From Nitrosopumilaceae archaeon (GTDB lineage: Archaea > Thermoproteota > Nitrososphaeria > Nitrososphaerales > Nitrosopumilaceae): a stretch of DNA of 17,937 nucleotides. Shown piece by piece: positions 1 through 7,379 of this stretch (positions are counted from its first letter, which is position 1; every line of letters begins with the position of its first letter). The translations under genes were made by a program, and so were the position numbers. The notes beneath the pieces are model-generated. The model was not told the DNA's origin, made no database searches, and saw only the letters and a list, made by a program, of their open reading frames with translations. The stretch covers positions 1 through 17,937 of the forward strand of contig JAGWAW010000011.1 in the NCBI GenBank assembly GCA_021296165.1, in the 5' to 3' direction.

Positions 1-96
1 CGCCCATATATGATCGTGCCTGTTGTCAAGCACCCAGTCATCTTAGGCTGGTTGTGGAGGGGGGGTTGAGTGTGTACTTTTCGTACGTCAGGACAC

Positions 97-104
97 ATTA
101 TATG
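97..104 (+). promoter_or_regulatory. TATA box for purA-pyrF
   Basis: An AT-rich octamer (ATTATATG) lies in GC-rich sequence, centred about 27 bases before the GTG start of purA. This is the normal archaeal spacing from TATA box to transcription start, so the message probably starts at or very near the start codon. No Shine-Dalgarno sequence is seen before the GTG. Confidence 0.6.
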
Positions 105-127
105 GCGCCACCACCCCGCACCAATAC

Positions 128-1135
128 GTGAGCGTTACGGTAGTGGTGGGCGGCTTCTACGGTGACGAGGGAAAGGGCAAGATAATATCGTACCTGGCCG
201 CCGCCGACGACCCCGCCATAGTGGCGCGGGGCGGGGCCGGGCCCAACGCGGGACATACCATCCGCCGCGGGGACCGCACCTACAAGATCCGCATGCTGCC
301 CAGCGGCTTTCTGAACCCCCGCTCCCAGGTGCTGGTGGGCCCCGGCGTCGTGGTGAACCCGGCAGTACTCCTGCGGGAGATGGAGGATTTCGGGGCCGGG
401 GGCCGCGCCTTTGTGGATTACAACTGCGGCGTCATAGAGCAGTCCCACCTGGACGCGGACTCGGGCTCCCACCTGGGGGAGAAGATCGGCAGCACCGGCT
501 CGGGGACGGGCCCGGCCAACGCGGCCCGGGCCATGCGGACCCTGCGGCTGGCCCGGGACGTGGAGTCCCTGGCCGGCGTAACTGTCGACGTCCCAGGACG
601 CATCCACCAGGCCATAAGGTCTGGGGGGAGCGTCCTGATAGAGGGCACACAGGGCACGTTCCTCTCCCTGTGGCACGGAACGTACCCGTACGTGACCTCC
701 AAGGACGTCACGGCCTCGGCCATATGCGCCGACGTGGGCGTGGGGCCCACCGTGGTGGACTCGGTGGTGCTGGTGCTGAAGTCGTTCGTGACCCGGGTGG
801 GCACCGGGCCCCTGGCCGGGGAGCTGCCCGACGAGGAGACGGCGCGCCGCGGGTGGTCGGAGCGGGGCACCGTGACGGGGCGCCCTCGGCGGGCTGCGCC
901 GATGGATTATGACCTGGTCCGGCGGGCCGTGATGCTGAACGGGGCCACACAAATCGCCCTGACCAAGCTGGACGTGGTGTTCCCGGAGTGCTCCGGCGCC
1001 ACCTCGTACGGGGACCTGCCCGGGGCGGCCGTATCCTTCGTGGAGGAGATGGAGCGGAACGCCGGGATTCCCGTCTCCCTGATAGGGACGGGACCCGAGG
1101 AGTCGGCGGTCATAGACCGGCGGGGTGGCCCGTGA
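128..1135 (+). CDS. purA: Adenylosuccinate synthetase (archaeal short form)
   Basis: The enzyme joins IMP and aspartate using GTP to make adenylosuccinate, the first committed step to AMP, in the cytoplasm. The 335-residue product is shorter than bacterial PurA (about 430) but matches the short archaeal type. Visible motifs are the GDEGKGK phosphate loop at residues 12-18 with the expected catalytic Asp13, NAGHT at 40-44 with catalytic His43, an IEGTQG motif near the middle, GTVTGRPRR and TKLDV towards the C-terminus. The residue before GDEGKGK is Tyr where Trp is usual. The start is a GTG placed about 27 bases after a TATA box, so translation is probably leaderless. The stop overlaps the pyrF start by one base, so purine and pyrimidine genes are probably co-transcribed. 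Identification is firm. Confidence 0.96.
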   Translation: MSVTVVVGGFYGDEGKGKIISYLAAADDPAIVARGGAGPNAGHTIRRGDRTYKIRMLPSGFLNPRSQVLVGPGVVVNPAVLLREMEDFGAGGRAFVDYNCGVIEQSHLDADSGSHLGEKIGSTGSGTGPANAARAMRTLRLARDVESLAGVTVDVPGRIHQAIRSGGSVLIEGTQGTFLSLWHGTYPYVTSKDVTASAICADVGVGPTVVDSVVLVLKSFVTRVGTGPLAGELPDEETARRGWSERGTVTGRPRRAAPMDYDLVRRAVMLNGATQIALTKLDVVFPECSGATSYGDLPGAAVSFVEEMERNAGIPVSLIGTGPEESAVIDRRGGP

Positions 1136-1848
1136 TGACCACATTCCGGGAGAGGCTGGCCGGCTCGGCACGCCGGGGCGGCCCCATAGTACTGGCCGCC
1201 GACCTGCCGCCGGGCGCCGACATAGTGCGGGATGCGCTCTCCGTGCTGGATGTGCTGCAGGGCCACATCTGCGCCGTAAAGATGAACCTCCAGGCGCTGC
1301 TGCCCCTGGGGGTGGAGGAGATACGCCGCATCACGCACCACGCAGCGGACCTGGACCTGCAGTGCATAGCGGACATCAAGCTGAACGACATAGGAAACAC
1401 CAACGCGGCCGTCTCCAGGATACTGTGGGGGGCGGGCTTTGACGCCCTCATAGCCAACCCCATAATGGGCCCCTCGGCCCTCTCGAAGCTGGCCGGATCG
1501 GCGCACGAGAAGGGGCGGGGAATAATATCCCTGTGCCACATGAGCTCGCACGAGGGGGCCGTGTCGTACGAGATGCAGGTGGGCGGCAGGGCCCTGTACA
1601 CCAAGTTCCTGGACTGGGGGCTGGCCGCCGGGGTCGACGGCATCGTGGTGGGGGCCACCTTCCCGCACATAATATCGGCGTGCCGCCGGGAGGCCGGCGG
1701 TTCCCTTGATATAGTCTCGCCGGGGGTCGGGGCGCAGGGGGGCAGCGCCCGGGAGGCGTTCGAGAGGGGCTCTGACTATATCATAGTGGGGAGGAGCCTC
1801 CTGGAGTCGGACGACCCGGCCCGGACGGCTAGGTCACTGCTTCCTTGA
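1135..1848 (+). CDS. pyrF: Orotidine 5'-phosphate decarboxylase
   Basis: It removes CO2 from OMP to give UMP, the last step of de novo UMP synthesis. The 237-residue product has the family's catalytic D-x-K-x-x-D arrangement: Asp80, Lys82 and Asp85 in ADIKLNDIGNT. Asp23 and Lys49 (VKMN) fit the substrate-site Asp and Lys. A C-terminal phosphate-binding segment is visible (SPGVGAQGG, then IIVGRSLLES). Length fits a single TIM-barrel enzyme. The ATG shares its A with the purA TGA stop (TGATG), which supports translational coupling; an open frame runs further upstream inside purA but has no family sequence. The 3' end overlaps the convergent Nudix gene by 15 bases. Confidence 0.96.
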   Translation: MTTFRERLAGSARRGGPIVLAADLPPGADIVRDALSVLDVLQGHICAVKMNLQALLPLGVEEIRRITHHAADLDLQCIADIKLNDIGNTNAAVSRILWGAGFDALIANPIMGPSALSKLAGSAHEKGRGIISLCHMSSHEGAVSYEMQVGGRALYTKFLDWGLAAGVDGIVVGATFPHIISACRREAGGSLDIVSPGVGAQGGSAREAFERGSDYIIVGRSLLESDDPARTARSLLP

Positions 1849-2250
1849 GTCCAGGAAGCGGCGGGCGCAGTCCAGCACCCTCCGGGCGTTCCTGAAGGTG
1901 ACCTGCCCGAGGGACCGCTCGTAGCTGCACCACATGTAGTCCTGGTGCTCGTCGGAGAGGCGGACGCGGTCGGTGTCGGTGGACGCCAAGAAGAAGACCA
2001 CCTGCTTGGCGCGGTTCTTGCCGCCGAACCTGTAGGTGTACCTTATGCGCCGCCGGAACCCCTCCACAAAGTCCGCGTTGGCTATTCCTGTCTCCTCGTA
2101 CAGCTCCCGGACGGCCGCCTGGATCTCCGTCTCGCCGGGCTCCAAATGACCCTTTACAAAGTCCCAGTGGCCGGAGGGGTAGTGCAGCAGCAGGAACATG
2201 TTCCCGGCCCCGGTCTTCCGGTAAAGCACAACGCCCGCCGAAGATTCCAC
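1834..2250 (-). CDS. Nudix hydrolase, Ap4A-hydrolase-like
   Basis: This 138-residue protein is a single Nudix domain. The Nudix box GX5EX7REUXEEXGU is complete at residues 34-56 (Gly34, Glu40, Arg48-Glu49, Glu52-Glu53, Gly55), so the Mg-binding glutamates are present. The surrounding pattern (SAGVVLYR, then GHWDFVKGH) resembles diadenosine tetraphosphate hydrolases, which split Ap4A to ATP and AMP. The substrate is inferred from family resemblance only. The start is a GTG 26-27 bases after a TATA-like element, so it is probably leaderless. The gene converges on pyrF with a 15-base overlap and lies 55 bases from the prenyltransferase gene, which is on the same strand. Confidence 0.9.
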   Translation of the reverse strand: MESSAGVVLYRKTGAGNMFLLLHYPSGHWDFVKGHLEPGETEIQAAVRELYEETGIANADFVEGFRRRIRYTYRFGGKNRAKQVVFFLASTDTDRVRLSDEHQDYMWCSYERSLGQVTFRNARRVLDCARRFLDSRKQ

Positions 2251-2272
2251 GAGGTCTACTGCGTGTGGTTAT

Positions 2273-2280
2273 GTTAATTT
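2273..2280 (-). promoter_or_regulatory. TATA box for the Nudix gene
   Basis: AAATTAAC on the minus strand is centred about 26 bases before the GTG at 2250. It is the only AT-rich block in the 55-base gap after the prenyltransferase gene, which suggests separate transcription rather than simple read-through. Confidence 0.5.
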
Positions 2281-2305
2281 GTTGATACGTGGGCCGCCCC
2301 CTGGC

Positions 2306-3097
2306 CTACCTTCCCATGCGCCGCCTCCGCCTCTGGTAGATGCGTACGGCCCGGAGCAGGTCTATCTTGCGGAACTCCGGCCACATTATGTCCATGAAGA
2401 CCAGCTCGCTGTATGCGCTCTGCCACAGCAGAAAGCCGCTGAGCCTCTTCTCGCCGGAGGTACGCAGCACCATGTCCGGGGATGGTTGCGGGAGGTACGA
2501 GGTGTACAGGTTCTCCTCTATGTGCGCGGCCGTTATGTCGTCCACGTCCAGCCTGTCGTCGCGGATGCGGGCGCCGATCTTCTTGACCGCGTCGACCAGC
2601 TCGTTCTGGCCCCCGTACGCCATGGCCACGTTCAGGTAGCGGCGGTCATACCCCGAGGTGGCCTCGTCCAGCTTGGATATGATCTCCCGGATGGTCCGTG
2701 GAAGCATCTCGGTGCGGCCGATGGCTCGCACCCTCATGCGGTTTCGGTGTATCCGGGGGTCGTCGTACAGCTTGCGGAGGCGCGCCTCTATCAGCTCGTA
2801 CAGGTATTCCAGCTCCGCGTCTTTCCGGGACAGGTTCTCGGCGGACAGCACGTACAGCGTTATGATGCGTATGCCCAGCTCCTCGCACCAGTCCAGCAGG
2901 TTCTCGACGGCGTCGGCCCCCCGGAAGTGCCCCGCCCTCTCGGCCATTATCTGCCTCTTGGCCCACCGCCTATTCCCGTCCAGTATCACGGCTATGTGGC
3001 CGGGTATGTCGCCGTGCCGCGTCTCGCGCTCGAGGCGCCGCGCGTATATGTTGTACAGCCCCGAGTACCGCAGTAGTGCGTCGCGAGCGCGGCCCAT
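2306..3097 (-). CDS. uppS: cis-Prenyltransferase (undecaprenyl/polyprenyl diphosphate synthase)
   Basis: This enzyme adds isopentenyl diphosphate units in cis to an allylic diphosphate, making the long polyprenyl carrier used in archaea for N-glycosylation and cell-surface glycan assembly. At 263 residues it is normal length. Motif I is HIAVILDGNRRWA with the essential Asp40 and the Gly41-Asn42-Arg43-Arg44 phosphate site. GHFRGADA follows at about 56-63, and the C-terminal substrate signature RTSGEKRLSGFLLWQ is present (bacterial enzymes usually have RTGGE). No signal peptide is visible; the family acts at the cytoplasmic membrane face. The ATG start is about 25 bases from a TATA box that overlaps the stop of the DUF373 gene. 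Confidence 0.94.
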   Translation of the reverse strand: MGRARDALLRYSGLYNIYARRLERETRHGDIPGHIAVILDGNRRWAKRQIMAERAGHFRGADAVENLLDWCEELGIRIITLYVLSAENLSRKDAELEYLYELIEARLRKLYDDPRIHRNRMRVRAIGRTEMLPRTIREIISKLDEATSGYDRRYLNVAMAYGGQNELVDAVKKIGARIRDDRLDVDDITAAHIEENLYTSYLPQPSPDMVLRTSGEKRLSGFLLWQSAYSELVFMDIMWPEFRKIDLLRAVRIYQRRRRRMGR

Positions 3098-3117
3098 TGC
3101 AGGCGCTGGCGCCGGGT

Positions 3118-3125
3118 CATATTTA
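3118..3125 (-). promoter_or_regulatory. TATA box for the prenyltransferase gene
   Basis: TAAATATG on the minus strand is centred about 25 bases before the ATG at 3097. It overlaps the TAA stop of the upstream DUF373 gene, leaving essentially no other intergenic DNA. Confidence 0.5.
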
Positions 3126-4247
3126 GTCCCCGTGGGAGGCCCTGTCGCGCCTGCTCCTCCAGAAGAGGACTCCGGCGGCCACCAGGGTGGCGGCCAGGCC
3201 GCCCAGCAGGGGTATTATGAGCGAGAAGGAGCTCTCGTCATGCAGCACTATGTTTGTGAACTGGTATACGGTGGGGTACAGCGAGCCCAGGACAACCAGC
3301 CGCAGTATGTAGCCGGAGTGGACTCGGGCCCTCTCTATGAGGCTGGCCAGCGGCGCGCCTGCCAGGACGGCCCCCACTCCCACCCACAGTATGGGCAGGG
3401 CGCCAGCCACGAACTGGCCCAGCACAATCTTGTCGGTAATGACTACCGTAATGTCCATCCCAAAGACGGCAGGGTTCAGCGATGTCAGGCCGGCGGGAAT
3501 CGACGAGAGCACCAGCACGGCGCCGCCCAGCAGCATGAAGAGCCGGATGAATCCAGCCGGCGCGGGACGGGCCCAGCCAGAGAGGACCTTGTCCACGTCG
3601 AATGCCCGTACCAGCAGGGCTCCCCCGAAGACGCTGACCAGCACGGCGAATATCTCGGCGGTATATCCAAAGACGCTGCCTATCCCGCCTATCAGGAGCA
3701 GCACTCCGGGCAGCCCCAGAAAGAATTTTGAATATTTCGGATCATATGCTATCATCTTGAGGTACCTGCCCAATACCGCGTACGAGTACTCCACGGTGCG
3801 GCTGGTCTTCATGACCACCCTCTTTACGGAGATGATGGGCAGTACCCCCTGTATGACCGGGATGACCGACTCGTCGTCCTCGCCGTCGGAGACTATGACG
3901 GCCCCGGTGGCCGGGAATCTCTCCAGGGCGAGGCGTATCTCCCCGGCTATCTTCTCGTCGGCGTACATTCCCCGGTCCGCCGAGCCGGCCACCGTGATCA
4001 CCTCGGCGGAATACCCCTTGCTTATGATGTCCTCGTAGGTCTTTACCGCGGCGAATATGGAGTTGGAGTCGGCGTCCTCGGGGTCCTCCAGCGCCAGCCG
4101 CTGCGCCGCCTCTATGCAGGCGTCCCGGCCAAAGGCGGGGGTGGCTATGTTGGCCTTGTCGCCCACGTCGTTGTCCCGGTCTACGCATACCACCAGGAGC
4201 CTCTGGTCGGCCTTCTGCTTCTGGGGATACTTGGGGGTTTGTTCCAA
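3123..4247 (-). CDS. DUF373 family membrane protein
   Basis: The family is found mainly in archaea and has no assigned biochemical role. With the chosen start the protein has 374 residues. Residues about 15-165 are a soluble domain with the family's opening pattern RLLVVCVDRDNDVGDKA and later GRDACIEAAQRLALEDPEDAD and VIVSDGEDDE. From about residue 175 to the end come several hydrophobic helices (I count five or six), finishing with a basic tail. The start is uncertain. A TTG at 4247 lies about 28 bases after a TATA-like element and gives the short leader expected in this family. An ATG at 4313 would add 22 residues but has no TATA box at the right distance. Confidence 0.85.
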   Translation of the reverse strand: MEQTPKYPQKQKADQRLLVVCVDRDNDVGDKANIATPAFGRDACIEAAQRLALEDPEDADSNSIFAAVKTYEDIISKGYSAEVITVAGSADRGMYADEKIAGEIRLALERFPATGAVIVSDGEDDESVIPVIQGVLPIISVKRVVMKTSRTVEYSYAVLGRYLKMIAYDPKYSKFFLGLPGVLLLIGGIGSVFGYTAEIFAVLVSVFGGALLVRAFDVDKVLSGWARPAPAGFIRLFMLLGGAVLVLSSIPAGLTSLNPAVFGMDITVVITDKIVLGQFVAGALPILWVGVGAVLAGAPLASLIERARVHSGYILRLVVLGSLYPTVYQFTNIVLHDESSFSLIIPLLGGLAATLVAAGVLFWRSRRDRASHGD

Positions 4248-4271
4248 CTGGTATGATAGCGGGGATGTGCT

Positions 4272-4279
4272 GTTAAAGT
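4272..4279 (-). promoter_or_regulatory. Probable TATA box for the DUF373 gene
   Basis: CTTTAACA on the minus strand is centred about 28 bases before the TTG at 4247. Its position is the main reason for preferring the TTG start over the ATG at 4313. Confidence 0.4.
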
Positions 4280-4341
4280 TTGTGGATCCTAATCCGCTTC
4301 TGCCGCAACGCATTTGAGTACCCCCCGCGCCCTGTTGCGCG

Positions 4342-4524
4342 ATGTACGACCGTCGCCTGACGATGCTGGGCCTGGCCCTGCTGGGGGTCACCCTCCTGCT
4401 GTACTACATGGAGGAGGGGGACGGCTTCCGCTACTCGTACGTTACGGGGGTGGCCATGCTGGCGGTCTTTGCGGCGTCGTTTGTGCGGTTCAACGTGAAG
4501 CATCTGGGATCCGGCAAGAAATAA
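4342..4524 (+). CDS. Small two-helix membrane protein, unknown function
   Basis: I do not recognise this 60-residue protein. Two hydrophobic stretches, about residues 6-22 and 33-48, are joined by a short acidic/aromatic loop (MEEGDGFRYSY), with basic ends (MYDRR at the N-terminus, KHLGSGKK at the C-terminus). This fits a small helical-hairpin membrane protein. It ends 27 bases before pyrG on the same strand and is divergent from the DUF373 gene. The clean ATG start, hydropathy pattern and GC-rich third positions suggest it is real. A weak AT-rich element near 4310-4318 could be its TATA box. Confidence 0.65.
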   Translation: MYDRRLTMLGLALLGVTLLLYYMEEGDGFRYSYVTGVAMLAVFAASFVRFNVKHLGSGKK

Positions 4525-4526
4525 TA
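4519..4526 (+). promoter_or_regulatory. TATA-like element before pyrG
   Basis: AAATAATA overlaps the stop of the small membrane protein gene and is centred about 29 bases before the GTG of pyrG. It may give pyrG its own start, although read-through from the upstream gene is also possible. Confidence 0.4.
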
Positions 4527-4551
4527 GCAGTCGGCCGCCACCATATCTTGC

Positions 4552-6147
4552 GTGAAGTACATCTTTGTCACTGGGGGGGTGATGTCGGGCCTGGGCAAGG
4601 GCGTGGTGGCCTCCTCGACGGCCAAGCTCCTCCAGCTGGCCGGGCTGGAGGTCTCCTGCATCAAGATAGATCCCTACCTGAACTACGACGCCGGGACCAT
4701 GAATCCGGTGGCCCACGGCGAGGTCTTTGTCACCGAGGACGGCGGGGAGTGCGACATGGACATGGGAAACTACGAGCGGTTCCTGAACCGCAACATACCC
4801 AAGAGCCACAACGTCACGACGGCGCAGGTCTTCTCGTCGGTCATAGAGGCAGAGCGGGACGGCAGGTACCTGGGGGCCTGCGTCCAGATAATACCGCACG
4901 TGACCGATGAGATAAAGCGCCGCATAGCGGCCATAGGGGAGGGCGAGTCGCTGGATGTGCTGGTAGTGGAGTGCGGCGGGACAGTGGGAGATATAGAGTC
5001 GCTGCCGTTCCTGGAGGCGCTCCGGCAGATGGGCGTGGCCGGCCCGCCGGAGGACAGGGCTCTCTTTGTGCATGTCACGCTGGCGCCGTCGCTGGAGGTG
5101 GTGGGCGAGCAGAAGACCAAGCCCACCCAGCACAGCGTGCAGGAGCTGCGCCGCATCGGGATACAGCCAGACTACCTGGCGGTGAGGTGCACCGCGCCGC
5201 TCCTGGACAAGACCCGGGAGAAGCTGGCCATGTTCACGGGCGTGCGGGCACAGGACGTGCTCTCGTGCCACGACGCGGAGTCGATATTCGAGGTGCCCCG
5301 AATGCTGTACAAGCAGGGAATAATGGACTCGATGTTCCGCAAGTTTGGGATGGTGGGCTTGGTGGACTCCTCGGAGAGGTGGGATGCCTGGAACGACACG
5401 GTGAGGCCGTTCGCGGTACGGCATTCCCGCGAGGCCCGCATAGCCATGGTGGGCAAGTACGTGGCCCTGACGGACAGCTACGTCAGCGTCAACCACGCGC
5501 TGCGACACGCAGCCGCCGACCTGGGGGTGTCTGTATCCATAGATCTGGTGGACTCAGAGACGGTCGGCGAGGACCCCGACCTGTCCGGGTACGACGGCAT
5601 ACTGGTGCCGGGGGGATTCGGCACCCGGGGGGCCGAGGGCATAATACGCGTGGCCGAGGCGTCCCGGAAACGCGACGTGCCGTATCTGGGCATATGCTTC
5701 GGGTTCCAGCTGGCCGCCGTGGCGTTCGCCCGGGGGGCGCTGGGTATACCGGACGCGGACACCGCCGAGATATCACCAGATTCTGCACACCAGGTGGTGC
5801 ACCTGCTGCCGGACCAGGACGACCACGCCACCGGAGGATCTCTCCGGCTGGGCGCCCACAACATTGCGGTGCGGCCGGGCACGATGGCCGGCCGCCTGTA
5901 CGGGAGGGGGGTGAGTCGGCGGCACCGCCACCGCTACGAGATAAACCGCTCCATGATGCCGGAGCTGGAGTCGGGGGGGCTGGTGTTCTCGGCGGACAGC
6001 GACGGGGGACGGCGCATGGAGATACTGGAGGTGCCACGGTGCCGGTTCTACATGGGCGTGCAGTTCCACCCCGAGTTCAGCAGCCGGCCCGGCTTTCCGG
6101 AGGCCTCGTACAGGGCCTTCGTGGGGGCGGCCGCTGGAATGGCATGA
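4552..6147 (+). CDS. pyrG: CTP synthase
   Basis: It makes CTP from UTP, ATP and glutamine, the last step of pyrimidine nucleotide synthesis. The 531-residue length is typical. The N-terminal amidoligase domain opens with KYIFVTGGVMSGLGKG (P-loop-like ATP site) and includes DPYLNYDAGTMNP and the conserved HGEVFVTEDGGECDMDMGNYERF region. The C-terminal class I glutaminase domain has VPGGFGTRG for the oxyanion hole, the nucleophile Cys382 in GICFGFQ, and the His506/Glu508 pair in FHPEFSSRPG, so the catalytic triad is complete. The GTG start lies about 29 bases after a TATA-like element. PyrF, which makes its UMP precursor, is encoded nearby on the same strand but in another unit. Confidence 0.97.
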   Translation: MKYIFVTGGVMSGLGKGVVASSTAKLLQLAGLEVSCIKIDPYLNYDAGTMNPVAHGEVFVTEDGGECDMDMGNYERFLNRNIPKSHNVTTAQVFSSVIEAERDGRYLGACVQIIPHVTDEIKRRIAAIGEGESLDVLVVECGGTVGDIESLPFLEALRQMGVAGPPEDRALFVHVTLAPSLEVVGEQKTKPTQHSVQELRRIGIQPDYLAVRCTAPLLDKTREKLAMFTGVRAQDVLSCHDAESIFEVPRMLYKQGIMDSMFRKFGMVGLVDSSERWDAWNDTVRPFAVRHSREARIAMVGKYVALTDSYVSVNHALRHAAADLGVSVSIDLVDSETVGEDPDLSGYDGILVPGGFGTRGAEGIIRVAEASRKRDVPYLGICFGFQLAAVAFARGALGIPDADTAEISPDSAHQVVHLLPDQDDHATGGSLRLGAHNIAVRPGTMAGRLYGRGVSRRHRHRYEINRSMMPELESGGLVFSADSDGGRRMEILEVPRCRFYMGVQFHPEFSSRPGFPEASYRAFVGAAAGMA

Positions 6148-6178
6148 TTCCCCGCATGGGCATAGCGGCGTGACGTGA

Positions 6179-6191
6179 TTGGACAGTCCAA
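6179..6191. repeat. Perfect 6-base palindrome with 1-base centre
   Basis: TTGGAC-A-GTCCAA lies in the 167-base gap between the convergent ends of pyrG and the NAD kinase-like gene. The gap holds no convincing gene, tRNA or T-tract. The palindrome could be a protein site, part of an RNA stem, or chance. Confidence 0.3.
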
Positions 6192-6314
6192 GAAGCATTC
6201 GCCTGTGCACTGAATTCCCAGCATGCATCTTCCAAATGTCAGGGGTAGCTGATCGCATAGCGCATGCCTGTGGAGGCGGGCGGTATCTGGATGAGCTGCA
6301 TGTACGGCCGGAGT

Positions 6315-7352
6315 TCAGGCTCCAGTATTGCGCCCCGGCTGCCCGCTGCGGGGCGCGGTAGGCTGGGAGATCTCGTACATTTTTTGGCGGGCGTCCCGCG
6401 CCGAGACCCTCCTCTTTACGTATCCCTTCTCGATCAGGCTGGCCAGCGACATGCGGACCGTGCGGTCCGGGAGCATGGTGCGCTCGGCCAGCTTTCTCCG
6501 GGAGAGCGTCCCCTCATACTCCAGTGTCTTGAGCAGCAGCTTGGCGGAGGGGGCCATGTTGAAGAGATCCCCGGAGAGGTGGTGCCTCTTGGCCATGGCT
6601 GATATGCTGATAGTGTCCCTCCTCAGGCGCACTATCCTGGCGGGGGGGTCGGACTTGGAGAAGCTGACGCTCTCCCTTACAGCCACCCTCTCGGCGCCGT
6701 CCAGCATCACCTCGCACTGCCTCCTAGAGGATATCTCGCTGACCCCCACCACGCTGTCCTGGGGCACCACCAGGGGCCGCCGCTCCACGTCCTGCGAATT
6801 TATCGAGATTACCCCGAACACGGGCGAGCCAGCGAATATCATCGGGCCGCCGGCCGACATGGCGTAGGCGGTGGATCCCAGCGGGGTGGACACGATCACG
6901 CCGTCGCTGCTGTCGTGCCAGAACTCCTCGCCGTCTATGGTGAGCAGGTATTCCATCAGCATGGCGCTCTTTGCGGAGCAGACAGTCGCGTCGTTGAGGA
7001 CCTGGTACCTGTTTGTGTCGTCCACATTTACCTCCAGCCGGGAGATCTCGTCGGTACTGTAGTTGGCCGCGCGCAGCCTCTCTGTGTGCCTGTACACGTC
7101 CTTGACGTCCACCTGGGCCAGGAGGCCCTCCGTTTCTCCCTCGGAGACGCCTAGCACCGGTATGGAGGGGGCGTTGGTGTCCAGATAGTACTTCCGCACT
7201 CCTCTGTCGCCGCCGGGCACTATGATGCAGCCCATTACGGGGGGTACGGATCCGGGGGGCACCTTGACGGCACCCTCGCGCTTCAGTGCCGCATACAGCG
7301 TGTCCACCGAGTGCGGTGCAGAGTCGTCATCGTATATGCCCAGCCTGGCCAT
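6315..7352 (-). CDS. NAD kinase-like protein with C-terminal winged helix
   Basis: NAD kinase phosphorylates NAD with ATP to make NADP. Residues 1-258 of this 345-residue protein match the fold: GGD at 47-49, a short Asn120-Asp121 motif (usually Asn-Glu), and the strong signature STPLGSTAYAMSAGGP at 155-170. The usual GGDG is GGDR here (Arg50), and the following GINxG-type motif is GVSEG, so the nucleotide site is altered although the catalytic Asp49 remains. Residues about 268-328 form a winged helix-turn-helix (LLLKTLEYEGTLSRRKLAERTMLPDRTV, shortened here to its key part: LSRRKLAERTMLPDRTV). A fused DNA-binding domain is unusual for this enzyme. The ATG at 7352 is 24 bases from a TATA box; an upstream GTG at 7370 is less likely. 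Confidence 0.85.
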   Translation of the reverse strand: MARLGIYDDDSAPHSVDTLYAALKREGAVKVPPGSVPPVMGCIIVPGGDRGVRKYYLDTNAPSIPVLGVSEGETEGLLAQVDVKDVYRHTERLRAANYSTDEISRLEVNVDDTNRYQVLNDATVCSAKSAMLMEYLLTIDGEEFWHDSSDGVIVSTPLGSTAYAMSAGGPMIFAGSPVFGVISINSQDVERRPLVVPQDSVVGVSEISSRRQCEVMLDGAERVAVRESVSFSKSDPPARIVRLRRDTISISAMAKRHHLSGDLFNMAPSAKLLLKTLEYEGTLSRRKLAERTMLPDRTVRMSLASLIEKGYVKRRVSARDARQKMYEISQPTAPRSGQPGRNTGA

Positions 7353-7371
7353 GCGGCGGTTGCGGCACACA

Positions 7372-7379
7372 AAATATTA
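7372..7379 (-). promoter_or_regulatory. TATA box for the NAD kinase-like gene
   Basis: AATATTTT on the minus strand is centred about 24 bases before the ATG at 7352 and overlaps the stop codon of the upstream PfkB-family gene. It argues for the ATG at 7352 over the GTG at 7370, which would leave almost no space. Confidence 0.5.

Noticed and set aside
98..1171. A 357-residue open frame antisense to purA
   Set aside because: It is rich in Arg, Gly, Pro and His with no domain, and lies opposite a firm purA; high GC makes long antisense frames common.
2279..3076. Long plus-strand frame opposite the prenyltransferase gene
   Set aside because: The sequence has no family pattern, while the minus strand carries complete cis-prenyltransferase motifs.
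4273..5508. A 411-residue minus-strand frame opposite pyrG
   Set aside because: It is a shadow of pyrG codons; the composition is unlike a protein and CTP synthase is certain on the other strand.
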